From the NCBI GenBank assembly GCA_045660445.1, contig JAZRDR010000010.1, positions 1-64,000 on the forward strand: a stretch of DNA of 64,000 nucleotides. The letters run 5' to 3'. How positions within the stretch are numbered: the first letter of the stretch is position 1; each line of letters opens with the position of its first letter. The position numbers were made by a program, and so were the translations under genes. Below, in pieces: positions 16,927-24,457 of the stretch. The DNA comes from Faeciplasma sp045660445 (lineage in GTDB: Bacteria; Bacillota; Clostridia; Oscillospirales; Ruminococcaceae). The notes beneath the pieces are model-generated. The model did no database searches. It was not told the DNA's origin and was given only the letters and a program-made list of their open reading frames with translations.

Positions 16927-17615
16927 TGAGAATAGTATTTGTAAGACACGGCCACCCAGACTATGTAAAAGATTGTTTGACAGAGCTTGGTCGTGAACAA
17001 GCCAAAGCTTGTGCCGAGAAAATGATTAAAGAAAATGTAAGCACGATATATGCTTCAACTTGTGGACGAGCTTTCGAGACAGCACAGTTCACGGCTGATC
17101 GTGTTGGTCTTGATGTTATTCCTCTCGAATTCATGCGAGAGATTCGCTGGGGTGGAAAGGATGAAAATGCCGAGCTTTTCGATAATGGCCATCCTTGGAA
17201 TACTGCAGAGCAGCTTTCACAGCACGAGGGTTTTGATCTTCTTCGCGATGATTGGCGTGCGAACAAATATTTCTTGGGAAATATCGTTGTTGACAGTGTT
17301 CGAAAGGTGGAAGAAGGCTTCGCAAATTGGATACAGCAGTTCGGCTATAGATTTATGGACAATGGTAAAATCTATTGCGAGAAAGAATGTAACGATATAG
17401 TTGCTATTTATTCACACGGTGGTTCTGGTGCTGCTGTTCTTGCAAAGATTTTCGATCTGCCTTTCTCCTATGTTTCTCTGATCTTTGCCATGAACTTTAC
17501 TTCCATTACGGTTGTTGATATCCCATCTTCAGCAGGAACAGTTGTCACACCTCGACTAATAAGACTTAATGATGACAGTCATGTAACAACACGAAAAATT
17601 ACCTTCCAAATGTAA
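16926..17615 (+). CDS. Histidine phosphatase family protein (phosphoglycerate-mutase-like)
   Basis: The RHG motif (VRHGHPD, His8 as phospho-acceptor), LTELGREQA, YASTCGRAFETA and the second histidine in YSHGG (near 163) mark the branch-1 histidine phosphatase fold. The 229-residue length is usual. Family members act on sugar phosphates, nucleotides or small phosphoesters, and specificity cannot be read from sequence. The ATG shares a base with the TAA of the acyltransferase gene (TAATG), so the two are translationally coupled. A link to lipid phosphate processing is possible but only by position. Confidence 0.9.
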   Translation: MRIVFVRHGHPDYVKDCLTELGREQAKACAEKMIKENVSTIYASTCGRAFETAQFTADRVGLDVIPLEFMREIRWGGKDENAELFDNGHPWNTAEQLSQHEGFDLLRDDWRANKYFLGNIVVDSVRKVEEGFANWIQQFGYRFMDNGKIYCEKECNDIVAIYSHGGSGAAVLAKIFDLPFSYVSLIFAMNFTSITVVDIPSSAGTVVTPRLIRLNDDSHVTTRKITFQM

Positions 17616-17628
17616 AGGATATTTTGCT

Positions 17629-18519
17629 ATGAAGAGCATTTTTAAAAAAATATTCGAGTATTTAACTATAGTTGGACTTGCAGTAATAAGTGCACTTTCA
17701 TATGTAATGTTCGTTTTCCCTAACGATTTTGCTCCTGCAGGATTTAACGGCATTGCAACTATAATTCAGTATGTTTTCGATATCAATGCTGGTTATCTTG
17801 CGTTTCTGATGAATGTTCCTTTTATCATCTTGGTGTTTATATTTGTGGATAAAGAGTTTGCAGCTAAAACTCTTGTATATATCATCTGCTTCTCGGTTGG
17901 CTTGGTTTTATTCCAAAGCATTGATATGTCTATTCTGATTTACCAAACAGAAAACGGAACTAGCACGATTTTGGGTCCTGTAGTTGCGGGTATAATCAGT
18001 GGAGCTACTGTTGGAACTGCTTTCCTTTTGAATAGCTGTTCGGGAGGGACGGAGCTTGTATCTGCTCTGATCCACAAATTCCGTCCGGATCTTAATTTTG
18101 TTTGGATCGCTTTTGCCCTGAACGTTGTTGTTGCTGTTTTGTCTTATTTCGTATATGGCTATAAACTCGAACCTGTAATTCTTTGTGTGTTAAACTCCTT
18201 CTTTACAAGCACAATAAGCGACAAAATGCTGAAAGGTAATCGTGAAGCAGTTAAGTTCGAGGTTATTACAAATCAGCCTGATGAGCTTGGAAAAGCTATT
18301 ATTGAACGTTTGGGTCACTCTGCCACTGTTTTCAAAGGGGAAGGCTGTTATACTAAAACTGAAAAAAATATGCTCTTCTGCATTATCAATAAGTATGAGA
18401 TCGTTCAGTTTAAGGAGATATTAAGCGAATATCCCGATACCTTCGCTGTTGTTTCAAACGTAAACGACACAATCGGTAAATTCGTCAATCCTCGTCAAAA
18501 GAAATCAACAGTTGCATAA
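17629..18519 (+). CDS. YitT family membrane protein
   Basis: Five hydrophobic helices fill residues 10-200 (for example YLTIVGLAVISALSYVMF and the glycine-rich GPVVAGIISGATVGTAFLL). A soluble C-terminal domain of the DUF2179 type follows (about 205-290: KFEVITNQPDELGKAI, HSATVFKGEGCYT). This two-part build is typical of YitT/YqfU proteins of Firmicutes. Transport function is suspected in the family but not proven. It follows the histidine phosphatase by 13 bases and ends at a terminator. Confidence 0.92.
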   Translation: MKSIFKKIFEYLTIVGLAVISALSYVMFVFPNDFAPAGFNGIATIIQYVFDINAGYLAFLMNVPFIILVFIFVDKEFAAKTLVYIICFSVGLVLFQSIDMSILIYQTENGTSTILGPVVAGIISGATVGTAFLLNSCSGGTELVSALIHKFRPDLNFVWIAFALNVVVAVLSYFVYGYKLEPVILCVLNSFFTSTISDKMLKGNREAVKFEVITNQPDELGKAIIERLGHSATVFKGEGCYTKTEKNMLFCIINKYEIVQFKEILSEYPDTFAVVSNVNDTIGKFVNPRQKKSTVA

Positions 18520-18520
18520 T

Positions 18521-18552
18521 AAAAAACCTCGGACATTGTCCGAGGTTTTTTT
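18521..18552. terminator. Bidirectional terminator between YitT gene and rex
   Basis: Stem AAAAAACCTCGGAC (18521-18534) with GTCCGAGGTTTTTT (18538-18551), 3-base loop. T-tracts lie on both strands. Confidence 0.9.
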
Positions 18553-18553
18553 A

Positions 18554-19189
18554 TTATTCGTTTTCAGCTTTGTTCATCGCATATCCAAGCCTTAAAAGTG
18601 AATCTCCGATATGTACATTCTCAACATACACGCCATCATATAGCCCTAACAAATCGTAGTGACTGAAGTTCCAAAAGCCCTTGATTCCAAGACTTGCTAG
18701 TTTATCAGCAATCGCTCTGGCACTGTCTTTAGGAACACACAATACAGCAACCTTTGGTTCACGCTCTATGCAGAACTTTTCAATTTCACCATAGCTTCTT
18801 ATAGCCATATCTCCAACCATAATGCCTGTAAGCTCGGGGTTGGAATCAAAAAGACCTATAAGCTCGCATCCTCTTTCTTCAAAGTCGATATGTAAAGCCA
18901 AAGCTCTTCCTAAGTTGCCCATGCCAATGATGACAGCAGGTTGTTTCTTGTTTACGCCCAAGATCTCGCCGATCTCGTGTCTTAATGAATCAACGTTATA
19001 GCCATAGCCTTGCTGTCCAAATCCTCCGAAGCAGTTAAGGTCTTGTCTTATTTGTGATGCAGTAGAACGCAAGAAACTTGCAAGCTCCTTCGAGGAGATT
19101 TTAACAACACCTTTTTTAGAAAGCTCTCCAAGCAAACGATAGTAGCGGGGGAGTCGCTTAATTACAGAAGCTGATATTTCAGTACGCAA
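18554..19189 (-). CDS. rex: Redox-sensing transcriptional repressor Rex
   Basis: Rex binds DNA when NAD+ is high and lets go when NADH rises. The 211-residue product has the N-terminal winged helix (KRLPRYYRLLGEL, SSKELASFLRSTASQIRQDL) and a Rossmann domain with VIIGMGNLGRALA, GLFDSNP and a C-terminal domain-swapped helix. The start is TTG 19189, 9 bases after AGGAAG on the minus strand; no ATG fits. It is the last gene of an aconitase-isocitrate dehydrogenase-rex unit, 21 bases behind icd. A Rex-like operator overlaps the operon promoter, implying autoregulation. Confidence 0.96.
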   Translation of the reverse strand: MRTEISASVIKRLPRYYRLLGELSKKGVVKISSKELASFLRSTASQIRQDLNCFGGFGQQGYGYNVDSLRHEIGEILGVNKKQPAVIIGMGNLGRALALHIDFEERGCELIGLFDSNPELTGIMVGDMAIRSYGEIEKFCIEREPKVAVLCVPKDSARAIADKLASLGIKGFWNFSHYDLLGLYDGVYVENVHIGDSLLRLGYAMNKAENE

Positions 19190-19210
19190 AATACTTACTT
19201 CCTTTCAAAA

Positions 19211-20425
19211 TTAATTATAGCTCTTTGCTAAATTGTCAACAATTGCCTTAAGGAATGTTTCGCTGTCAACAGTCTGTTTGCCTTCAATTGTCGAGAGCGA
19301 ATATAAGTCACCGGTCATAATTCCCGATTCAATGGTCTTAATAGTTGCAGCTTCAAGCTTGTCGGCATAATCACAAAGCTCGGGTATATTATCAAGCTCG
19401 CCACGCTTTCTGAAAGCACCGGACCAAGCAAATATTGTAGCAACGGGGTTTGTCGAGGTCTTTTCGCCCTTAAGCCACTTATAATAATGGCGCTGAACAG
19501 TTCCGTGTGCAGCTTCATATTCATAAACTCCGTCAGGAGATACCAAAACCGAAGTCATAAGTCCCAAGCTGCCATAAGCTGTTGCAACCATATCTGACAT
19601 TACGTCACCGTCATAGTTCTTGCAAGCCCAAATAACACCGCCGTTAGATCTGACGATTCTTGCAACAACGTCATCGATCAAAGTGTAGAAGTATTCAATG
19701 CCTGCTTCTTCAAACTTTACTTTATATTCTGCTTCATATATTTCTGCAAATATATCCTTAAATCTGTGGTCATATGTCTTAGAAATAGTATCCTTAGAAG
19801 CGAACCAAATGTCCATCTTTGTATCCAAAGCATAATTAAAGCAAGAACGCGCAAAGCTTGCGATCGATTTATCAATATTGTGAACACCCTGAATGATACC
19901 GTCGGAATCAGTGAACTGATGGATGAGTGTTTTTGTCTCATTACCATTTTCATCAGTGACAAGGAGTTCAGCTTTACATCCCGCAGGAACCTTAAGCTCA
20001 GCATTCTTATAGATATCGCCATATGCATGACGTGCGATGGTTATAGGCTTTGTCCAAGTAGGAATGAACGGATTTATACCCTTAATGACGATAGGAGCAC
20101 GGAAAACAGTGCCATCGAGTATTGCTCTGATAGTTCCGTTAGGAGACTTCCACATTTCCTTAAGATTATATTCGGTCATTCTTGCTGCATTAGGTGTAAT
20201 GGTAGCGCACTTTACAGCTACTCCGTACTTTTTAGTAGCCTCAGCCGAGTCAATAGTTACTTGATCGTTAGTTTCGTTTCGATATTCAAGTCCTAAATCA
20301 TAATATTCAGATTTAAGATCAACGTAAGGAAGGATAAGCTCATCCTTAATCATCTTCCAAATAACTCTTGTCATCTCATCGCCGTCCATCTCAACAAGCG
20401 GTGTGATCATTCTAATCTTTTCCAT
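19211..20425 (-). CDS. icd: Isocitrate dehydrogenase, NADP-dependent, eukaryotic-like type
   Basis: Converts isocitrate to 2-oxoglutarate and CO2. Its 404 residues match the homodimeric eukaryotic-like class: MITPLVEMDGDEMTRVIW at the start, SPNGTIRAILDGTVFRAPI (the phosphate-gripping Ser/Asn loop), IVIKGINPFIPTWTKPI, GYDHRFKDIF-like segment, VARIVRSNGG and YEAAHGTVQRHY. NADP preference is inferred from the class. GGGAGG (20440-20435) abuts the acn stop codon. With aconitase upstream it forms the citrate-to-2-oxoglutarate branch used for glutamate synthesis in anaerobes; no citrate synthase is in view. Confidence 0.95.
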   Translation of the reverse strand: MEKIRMITPLVEMDGDEMTRVIWKMIKDELILPYVDLKSEYYDLGLEYRNETNDQVTIDSAEATKKYGVAVKCATITPNAARMTEYNLKEMWKSPNGTIRAILDGTVFRAPIVIKGINPFIPTWTKPITIARHAYGDIYKNAELKVPAGCKAELLVTDENGNETKTLIHQFTDSDGIIQGVHNIDKSIASFARSCFNYALDTKMDIWFASKDTISKTYDHRFKDIFAEIYEAEYKVKFEEAGIEYFYTLIDDVVARIVRSNGGVIWACKNYDGDVMSDMVATAYGSLGLMTSVLVSPDGVYEYEAAHGTVQRHYYKWLKGEKTSTNPVATIFAWSGAFRKRGELDNIPELCDYADKLEAATIKTIESGIMTGDLYSLSTIEGKQTVDSETFLKAIVDNLAKSYN

Positions 20426-20440
20426 TGTATATATCCTCCC

Positions 20441-22372
20441 TTAAATTTTGCTTTTGGTATAGTTAAGCAATCCGCCCGACAAAATGATTTCCTTGTTTCT
20501 GTCGGTAAGCTCGCATTTGCAAACGATTTCCTTGCCGTTTGTTTTGTTAATGATCTTAACTTCACCGCCGTTTGCAACAGTTTCTCTCAATCCTTCAACA
20601 GAAAGCTCATCGCCAAGCGAAATGAAATCATAGTCTGCAGGATCAACAAATTCAAGAGGCAAAATACCTGCATTAACAAGGTTTGCTCTGTGGATTCGTG
20701 CAAAGCTCTTAACCAAAACTGCCTTAACTCCCAAGTAAAGAGGAGCAAGTGCTGCGTGCTCTCTTGAAGATCCCTGACCATAGTTCTCGCCGCCGACGAT
20801 AATGCTTGCTCCCATTGTCTTAGCTCTTTCGGGGAACTTATCGTCACAAACAGTAAAGCAATACTTTGAAATTTCGGGAATGTTCGATCTTAATGGCAAG
20901 ATCTTCGAGCCTGCAGGCATGATGTGGTCAGTTGTGATATTATCGCCGACCTTTAACGAGCAGGGAACTAAGAGGTTATCGTCAAGCTCGCTAGTTTCGG
21001 GGAAAGGCTTGATGTTAGGTCCACGCAAAACCTCAACCTCGTTCATTTTTTCAGCTTCAACGGGAGCAGCCACCATATTGTCGTTAATTGTGAATATCTC
21101 AGGGAGATCAAATTCGGGCATTTCGCCAAGACTTCTGGGATCGGTCAAAACACCTGTGATTGCAGAGGCTGCAGCAGTTTCAGGGGAGAGAAGATATATC
21201 TTGCCGTCCTTTGTGCCTGATCTTCCTTCAAAGTTTCGGTTAAATGTTCTAAGTGATACGCCTGCAGAGTTGGGAGCCTGACCCATACCGATACAAGGTC
21301 CACAAGCAGATTCCAAAATTCTTGCACCTGCATCGATCATATCGGACAAAGCGCCACAGTCTGCGATCATATTCAAAACCTGCTTCGATCCTGGAGCGAT
21401 CGAAAGGGAAACATCAGGGTTAACTGTCTTGCCCTTCAAGATATATGCAACCTTAAGCATATCAAGAAGCGAAGAGTTTGTGCAGGAGCCAATGCATACC
21501 TGATCGATCTTCATGCCTTCAAGCTCTTTAACAGTTTTAACGTTGTCAGGAGAGTGAGGGCAGGCAACCAAAGGTTCAAGCTCGCTTAAATTAATAACAA
21601 GCTCTTCGTCGTAAACAGCATCTTCATCGGCACAAAGAGGAACCCAAACATCCTCGCGGCACTGAGCTTTTAAGAAAGCAAGTGTATTCTCGTCAGAAGG
21701 GAAGATACTTGTCGTAGCGCCAAGTTCAGCACCCATGTTTGTTATAGTTGCTCTTTCGGGAACAGACAAGGTCTTAACGCCTTCACCTGTGTATTCAATG
21801 ATCTTGCCAACGCCGCCCTTAACGCTCAAACGGCGCAAAACTTCCAAAATAACGTCCTTTGCGGCAACCCAAGGAGAAAGCTTGCCAATAAGCTCAACCT
21901 TAACGATCTTGGGATATGTAATATAATAAGTTCCGCCGCCCATTGCAACAGCAACGTCAAGTCCGCCTGCGCCGATTGCTATCATGCCCAATCCTCCGCC
22001 TGTGGGAGTGTGCGAGTCGGAACCGATAAGTGTTTTACCGGGAATACCGAATCTTTCAAGATGAACCTGATGGCAAATGCCGTTACCGGGACGTGAGAAG
22101 TAAATACCGTGCTTTTTAGTTACGGAACCGATAAAGCGGTGGTCATCTGCATTTTCAAAGCCTGACTGAAGCGTGTTGTGGTCGATATAAGCGACGCTCT
22201 TTTCGGTTCTAACACGCGGCACACCCATAGCTTCATATTCAAGATATGCCATTGTGCCGGTAGCGTCCTGAGTGAGAGTCTGATCTATTTTAATCCCAAT
22301 TTCTTTGCCCTTAACGAACTCGCCGTCAACGCAATGATTTTTAAGGATCTTTTCTGCTAAAGTAAGTCCCAT
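20441..22372 (-). CDS. acn: Aconitate hydratase
   Basis: Isomerises citrate to isocitrate with a [4Fe-4S] cluster. The 643-residue protein is of the shorter, mitochondrial/IPM-isomerase-like class. It has DHNTLQSG, SDSHTPTGGGLGM, cluster cysteines in CIGSCTNSS and ACGPCIGMG, and swivel-domain motifs TDHIMPAG and GGENYGQGSSREHAA. ATG 22372 lies 9 bases after GGAGGT (22387-22382). A longer frame to 22450 crosses the promoter and is rejected. First gene of acn-icd-rex. A Rex-type operator over its -35 box suggests that expression follows the NADH/NAD+ ratio. Confidence 0.95.
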   Translation of the reverse strand: MGLTLAEKILKNHCVDGEFVKGKEIGIKIDQTLTQDATGTMAYLEYEAMGVPRVRTEKSVAYIDHNTLQSGFENADDHRFIGSVTKKHGIYFSRPGNGICHQVHLERFGIPGKTLIGSDSHTPTGGGLGMIAIGAGGLDVAVAMGGGTYYITYPKIVKVELIGKLSPWVAAKDVILEVLRRLSVKGGVGKIIEYTGEGVKTLSVPERATITNMGAELGATTSIFPSDENTLAFLKAQCREDVWVPLCADEDAVYDEELVINLSELEPLVACPHSPDNVKTVKELEGMKIDQVCIGSCTNSSLLDMLKVAYILKGKTVNPDVSLSIAPGSKQVLNMIADCGALSDMIDAGARILESACGPCIGMGQAPNSAGVSLRTFNRNFEGRSGTKDGKIYLLSPETAAASAITGVLTDPRSLGEMPEFDLPEIFTINDNMVAAPVEAEKMNEVEVLRGPNIKPFPETSELDDNLLVPCSLKVGDNITTDHIMPAGSKILPLRSNIPEISKYCFTVCDDKFPERAKTMGASIIVGGENYGQGSSREHAALAPLYLGVKAVLVKSFARIHRANLVNAGILPLEFVDPADYDFISLGDELSVEGLRETVANGGEVKIINKTNGKEIVCKCELTDRNKEIILSGGLLNYTKSKI

Positions 22373-22406
22373 GATCAAAATACCTCCGTATGAAAAATAT
22401 ATAACA

Positions 22407-22435
22407 ATCATAGTATATATCATCTGTGTTGTCAA
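22407..22435 (-). promoter_or_regulatory. Promoter of the acn-icd-rex operon
   Basis: On the minus strand, TTGACA (22435-22430), a 17-base spacer and TATGAT (22412-22407). Transcription would start about 28 bases before the acn ATG. Confidence 0.85.
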
Positions 22436-22446
22436 GGCTTTAACAA
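22429..22446. promoter_or_regulatory. Rex-like operator overlapping the acn -35 box
   Basis: TTGTCAA-GGCT-TTAACAA is an 18-bp inverted repeat with one asymmetric position. The known Firmicutes Rex site is TTGTTAA-N4-TTAACAA, so it differs at one base. It covers the -35 hexamer of the operon that ends in rex. Binding is inferred. Confidence 0.75.
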
Positions 22447-22457
22447 TCACTTTTGCG

Positions 22458-22541
22458 ATATAATGTGCTAAAATATTTCAACGCTTCATGAAAGAAATCT
22501 TGCAAAATGCATTATCATGTTCTTGACTTAGCACACTATAT
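22458..22541. repeat. 14-bp inverted repeat in the acn/tepA divergent region
   Basis: ATATAATGTGCTAA (22458-22471) and TTAGCACACTATAT (22528-22541) are reverse complements at 13 of 14 positions, with their inner edges 56 bases apart. The right arm lies in the tepA promoter spacer. They look like paired operator sites or long stem arms. The rest of 22373-22680 holds only promoters and the Rex site. Confidence 0.5.
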
Positions 22542-22551
22542 ATATTATAAT
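22523..22551 (+). promoter_or_regulatory. Promoter upstream of tepA
   Basis: TTGACT (22523-22528), a 17-base spacer and TATAAT (22546-22551). It leaves a leader of roughly 120 bases before tepA and probably drives much of the long run to 35.5 kb. Confidence 0.75.
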
Positions 22552-22680
22552 CAATGTGTATATCTACGTACATATATGATTTTGAAACTTCAGGATCGTT
22601 TTCCTTCATTTTTCCTCTAATGAATATCTCACTGCTTTTGGCGGATACTATCCAAAACGTAATAGATTTTGGAGGGTTAT

Positions 22681-23370
22681 ATGAGCGAAGAGATTCAGAT
22701 TACAGAGGAGCAGATAGCTCAGTCCGAAAAGTTCAGAGATATCGAAATAAAGGGTGCAAAACATAATATTCATTGCTTAAGCATTATCGGGCAGATTGAA
22801 GGGCATTATATTCTGCCCCCTCAAAACAAGACTACTAAATACGAGCATATTATGCCGGCACTTGTTGCTATCGAACAAGATGAGTCAATAGAAGGACTTA
22901 TAATCATTCTTAACACAGTCGGCGGAGATGTTGAAGCCGGACTTGCAATTGCCGAGCTTATATCCTCGATGAAAACCCCAACAGTTTCGATCGTGGTGGG
23001 AGGGGGACACTCCATTGGCGTACCGCTTGCCGTAAGCGCAAAGCAATCGTTCATTGTCAGAAGTGCGACAATGACTATTCACCCTGTAAGAATGACAGGC
23101 CTTGTATTGGGTGTTCCGCAAACTTTATCATATTTTGAAAAGATGCAGGAGCGTATCGTTCGCTTTGTTTGCGATAATTCAAATATCTCCTCTGAGCGTT
23201 TTACAGAGCTTATGATGAAGACAGGCGAGCTTGTGATGGACGTGGGTACCGTTCTTTCGGGCGAAGAGGCTGTAAATGAAGGTCTTATCGATCACGAAGG
23301 CGGCTTGCGTGAAGCAATAGATTGTCTTTACCAAATGATAGAGGAGGGTTTACCTTGCTCTACACAATAA
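22681..23370 (+). CDS. tepA: ClpP-class serine protease, TepA-like
   Basis: A ClpP/crotonase-fold peptidase related to translocation-enhancing protein TepA of Bacillus. The 229-residue product has GLIIILNTVGGDVEAGLAIAE (oxyanion strand), the catalytic Ser in GGGHSIGVPLAVS, the catalytic His region TIHPVRMTG and a C-terminal helix with GEEAVNEGLIDHEGG. ATG 22681 has GGAGGG at 22671-22676; a TTG at 22669 lies in that site and is not used. Downstream ylzJ, then ftsK/spoIIIE, reproduces the Bacillus order tepA-ylzJ-spoIIIE and supports the name. A role in protein quality control or export is inferred. Confidence 0.9.
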   Translation: MSEEIQITEEQIAQSEKFRDIEIKGAKHNIHCLSIIGQIEGHYILPPQNKTTKYEHIMPALVAIEQDESIEGLIIILNTVGGDVEAGLAIAELISSMKTPTVSIVVGGGHSIGVPLAVSAKQSFIVRSATMTIHPVRMTGLVLGVPQTLSYFEKMQERIVRFVCDNSNISSERFTELMMKTGELVMDVGTVLSGEEAVNEGLIDHEGGLREAIDCLYQMIEEGLPCSTQ

Positions 23371-23549
23371 TCAGTCAACACGATATTTTTGCGAGTCAGT
23401 TCGCTCCTGCCTCATATTCTGACATTAAAGGCGGCAGGATTGAATATACAGTTAAGGGTAACAATAAGATCATAACATCACTATTTTCAACCGACCCCAA
23501 AATGTATCTCGATAAGCGATACTCTCCGGGTCAGATTCTTGACGGATAA
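23355..23549 (+). CDS. ylzJ: YlzJ-like protein
   Basis: A short protein of 64 residues, starting at TTG 23355 with GAGGAGGG at 23341-23348, overlapping the end of tepA by 16 bases. The sequence LLYTIISQHDIFA at the start and DPKMYLDKRYSPGQIL at the end match the YlzJ-like family (length about 65-70), which sits beside tepA and spoIIIE in spore formers. Function unknown. No helix long enough to cross the membrane is seen. Confidence 0.85.
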   Translation: MLYTIISQHDIFASQFAPASYSDIKGGRIEYTVKGNNKIITSLFSTDPKMYLDKRYSPGQILDG

Positions 23550-23559
23550 AGGAGACATC

Positions 23560-24426
23560 ATGTCGATTCTTTCAGCAATTCTACAAGCTATAATTCAAGG
23601 ACTTACCGAATTTTTGCCTGTATCTTCATCAGGGCACCTAAGCGTTTTTCAGCATTTAACAGGCGCAAGCGGCGAAGGCGCACTGATGTTCTCGGCAGTT
23701 TTGCATTTGGGAACATTAGTCGCGGTGTTCGTCTGCTTTTGGAATCAGATATTCGCACTTGTTGTCGAGTTCTTTGCAATGGTAAAAGATATCTTCAAGG
23801 GCAAATTCAGTTTTAAGAACATGGAGCCTGCACGCCGTGTTATCTTTATGTTCATAATCTCAACAGCCGTGTTAATTCCTTTCTATCTCTGCAAAGGCTT
23901 CTTCGAAAGCTTTTCTGAGGATGCAAGTATTTTTGCCGAGGGTATATGTTTCTTGTATACCGCTGCAATTCTATTCATGGCTGACAGAACAGAAAAAGGC
24001 AATAAGGATATTACAGATGTCACCACACGTGATGCTGTAACCATCGGCTTCTTCCAAGCAGTTGCGTTGCTTCCCGGTGTTTCACGCTCAGGCTCTACAA
24101 TAACAGCAGGAATCTTCTCTGGACTTAAAAGAGAAGAAGCTGTAAGCTATTCCTTTATTCTTGGCATTCCTGCAATTTTGGGCGGATGCTTGGTCGAAGT
24201 GAAGGACGGTTTGTCTTCTGAAACTTCAACAAGCTTTATTAACTGCCTGATTGGATTTGTTATTGCCGCAATCGTCGGACTCTTGGCTATCAAGCTCGTT
24301 CAATGGCTTATGAAGTCTGATAAATTCAAAATATTCTACATATACACAGCAATCTTGGGTGTTGCCGTTTTGGTAATATCGGTTGTCGAAATGATAATCG
24401 GTCATCCCATATCACTTATAGTTTAA
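23560..24426 (+). CDS. uppP: Undecaprenyl-diphosphatase (BacA/UppP)
   Basis: Recycles the undecaprenyl-pyrophosphate carrier for cell-wall synthesis. The 288-residue multi-pass protein carries both family signatures: LTEFLPVSSSGHL (about residues 14-26) and LPGVSRSGSTITAG (about 170), with eight or so hydrophobic helices. ATG 23560 follows AAAGGAGA. An in-frame start at 23539 would overlap ylzJ and has no ribosome site. Overexpression of the family gives bacitracin resistance. UppS at 49.4 kb makes the lipid it recycles. Confidence 0.95.
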   Translation: MSILSAILQAIIQGLTEFLPVSSSGHLSVFQHLTGASGEGALMFSAVLHLGTLVAVFVCFWNQIFALVVEFFAMVKDIFKGKFSFKNMEPARRVIFMFIISTAVLIPFYLCKGFFESFSEDASIFAEGICFLYTAAILFMADRTEKGNKDITDVTTRDAVTIGFFQAVALLPGVSRSGSTITAGIFSGLKREEAVSYSFILGIPAILGGCLVEVKDGLSSETSTSFINCLIGFVIAAIVGLLAIKLVQWLMKSDKFKIFYIYTAILGVAVLVISVVEMIIGHPISLIV

Positions 24427-24457
24427 CACACATCACATCTGAAAGGACGTATACATA

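Noticed and set aside
22554..22766. 70-codon ORF before and over the tepA start
   Set aside because: No SD, overlaps the tepA start in another frame, and the composition looks non-coding.
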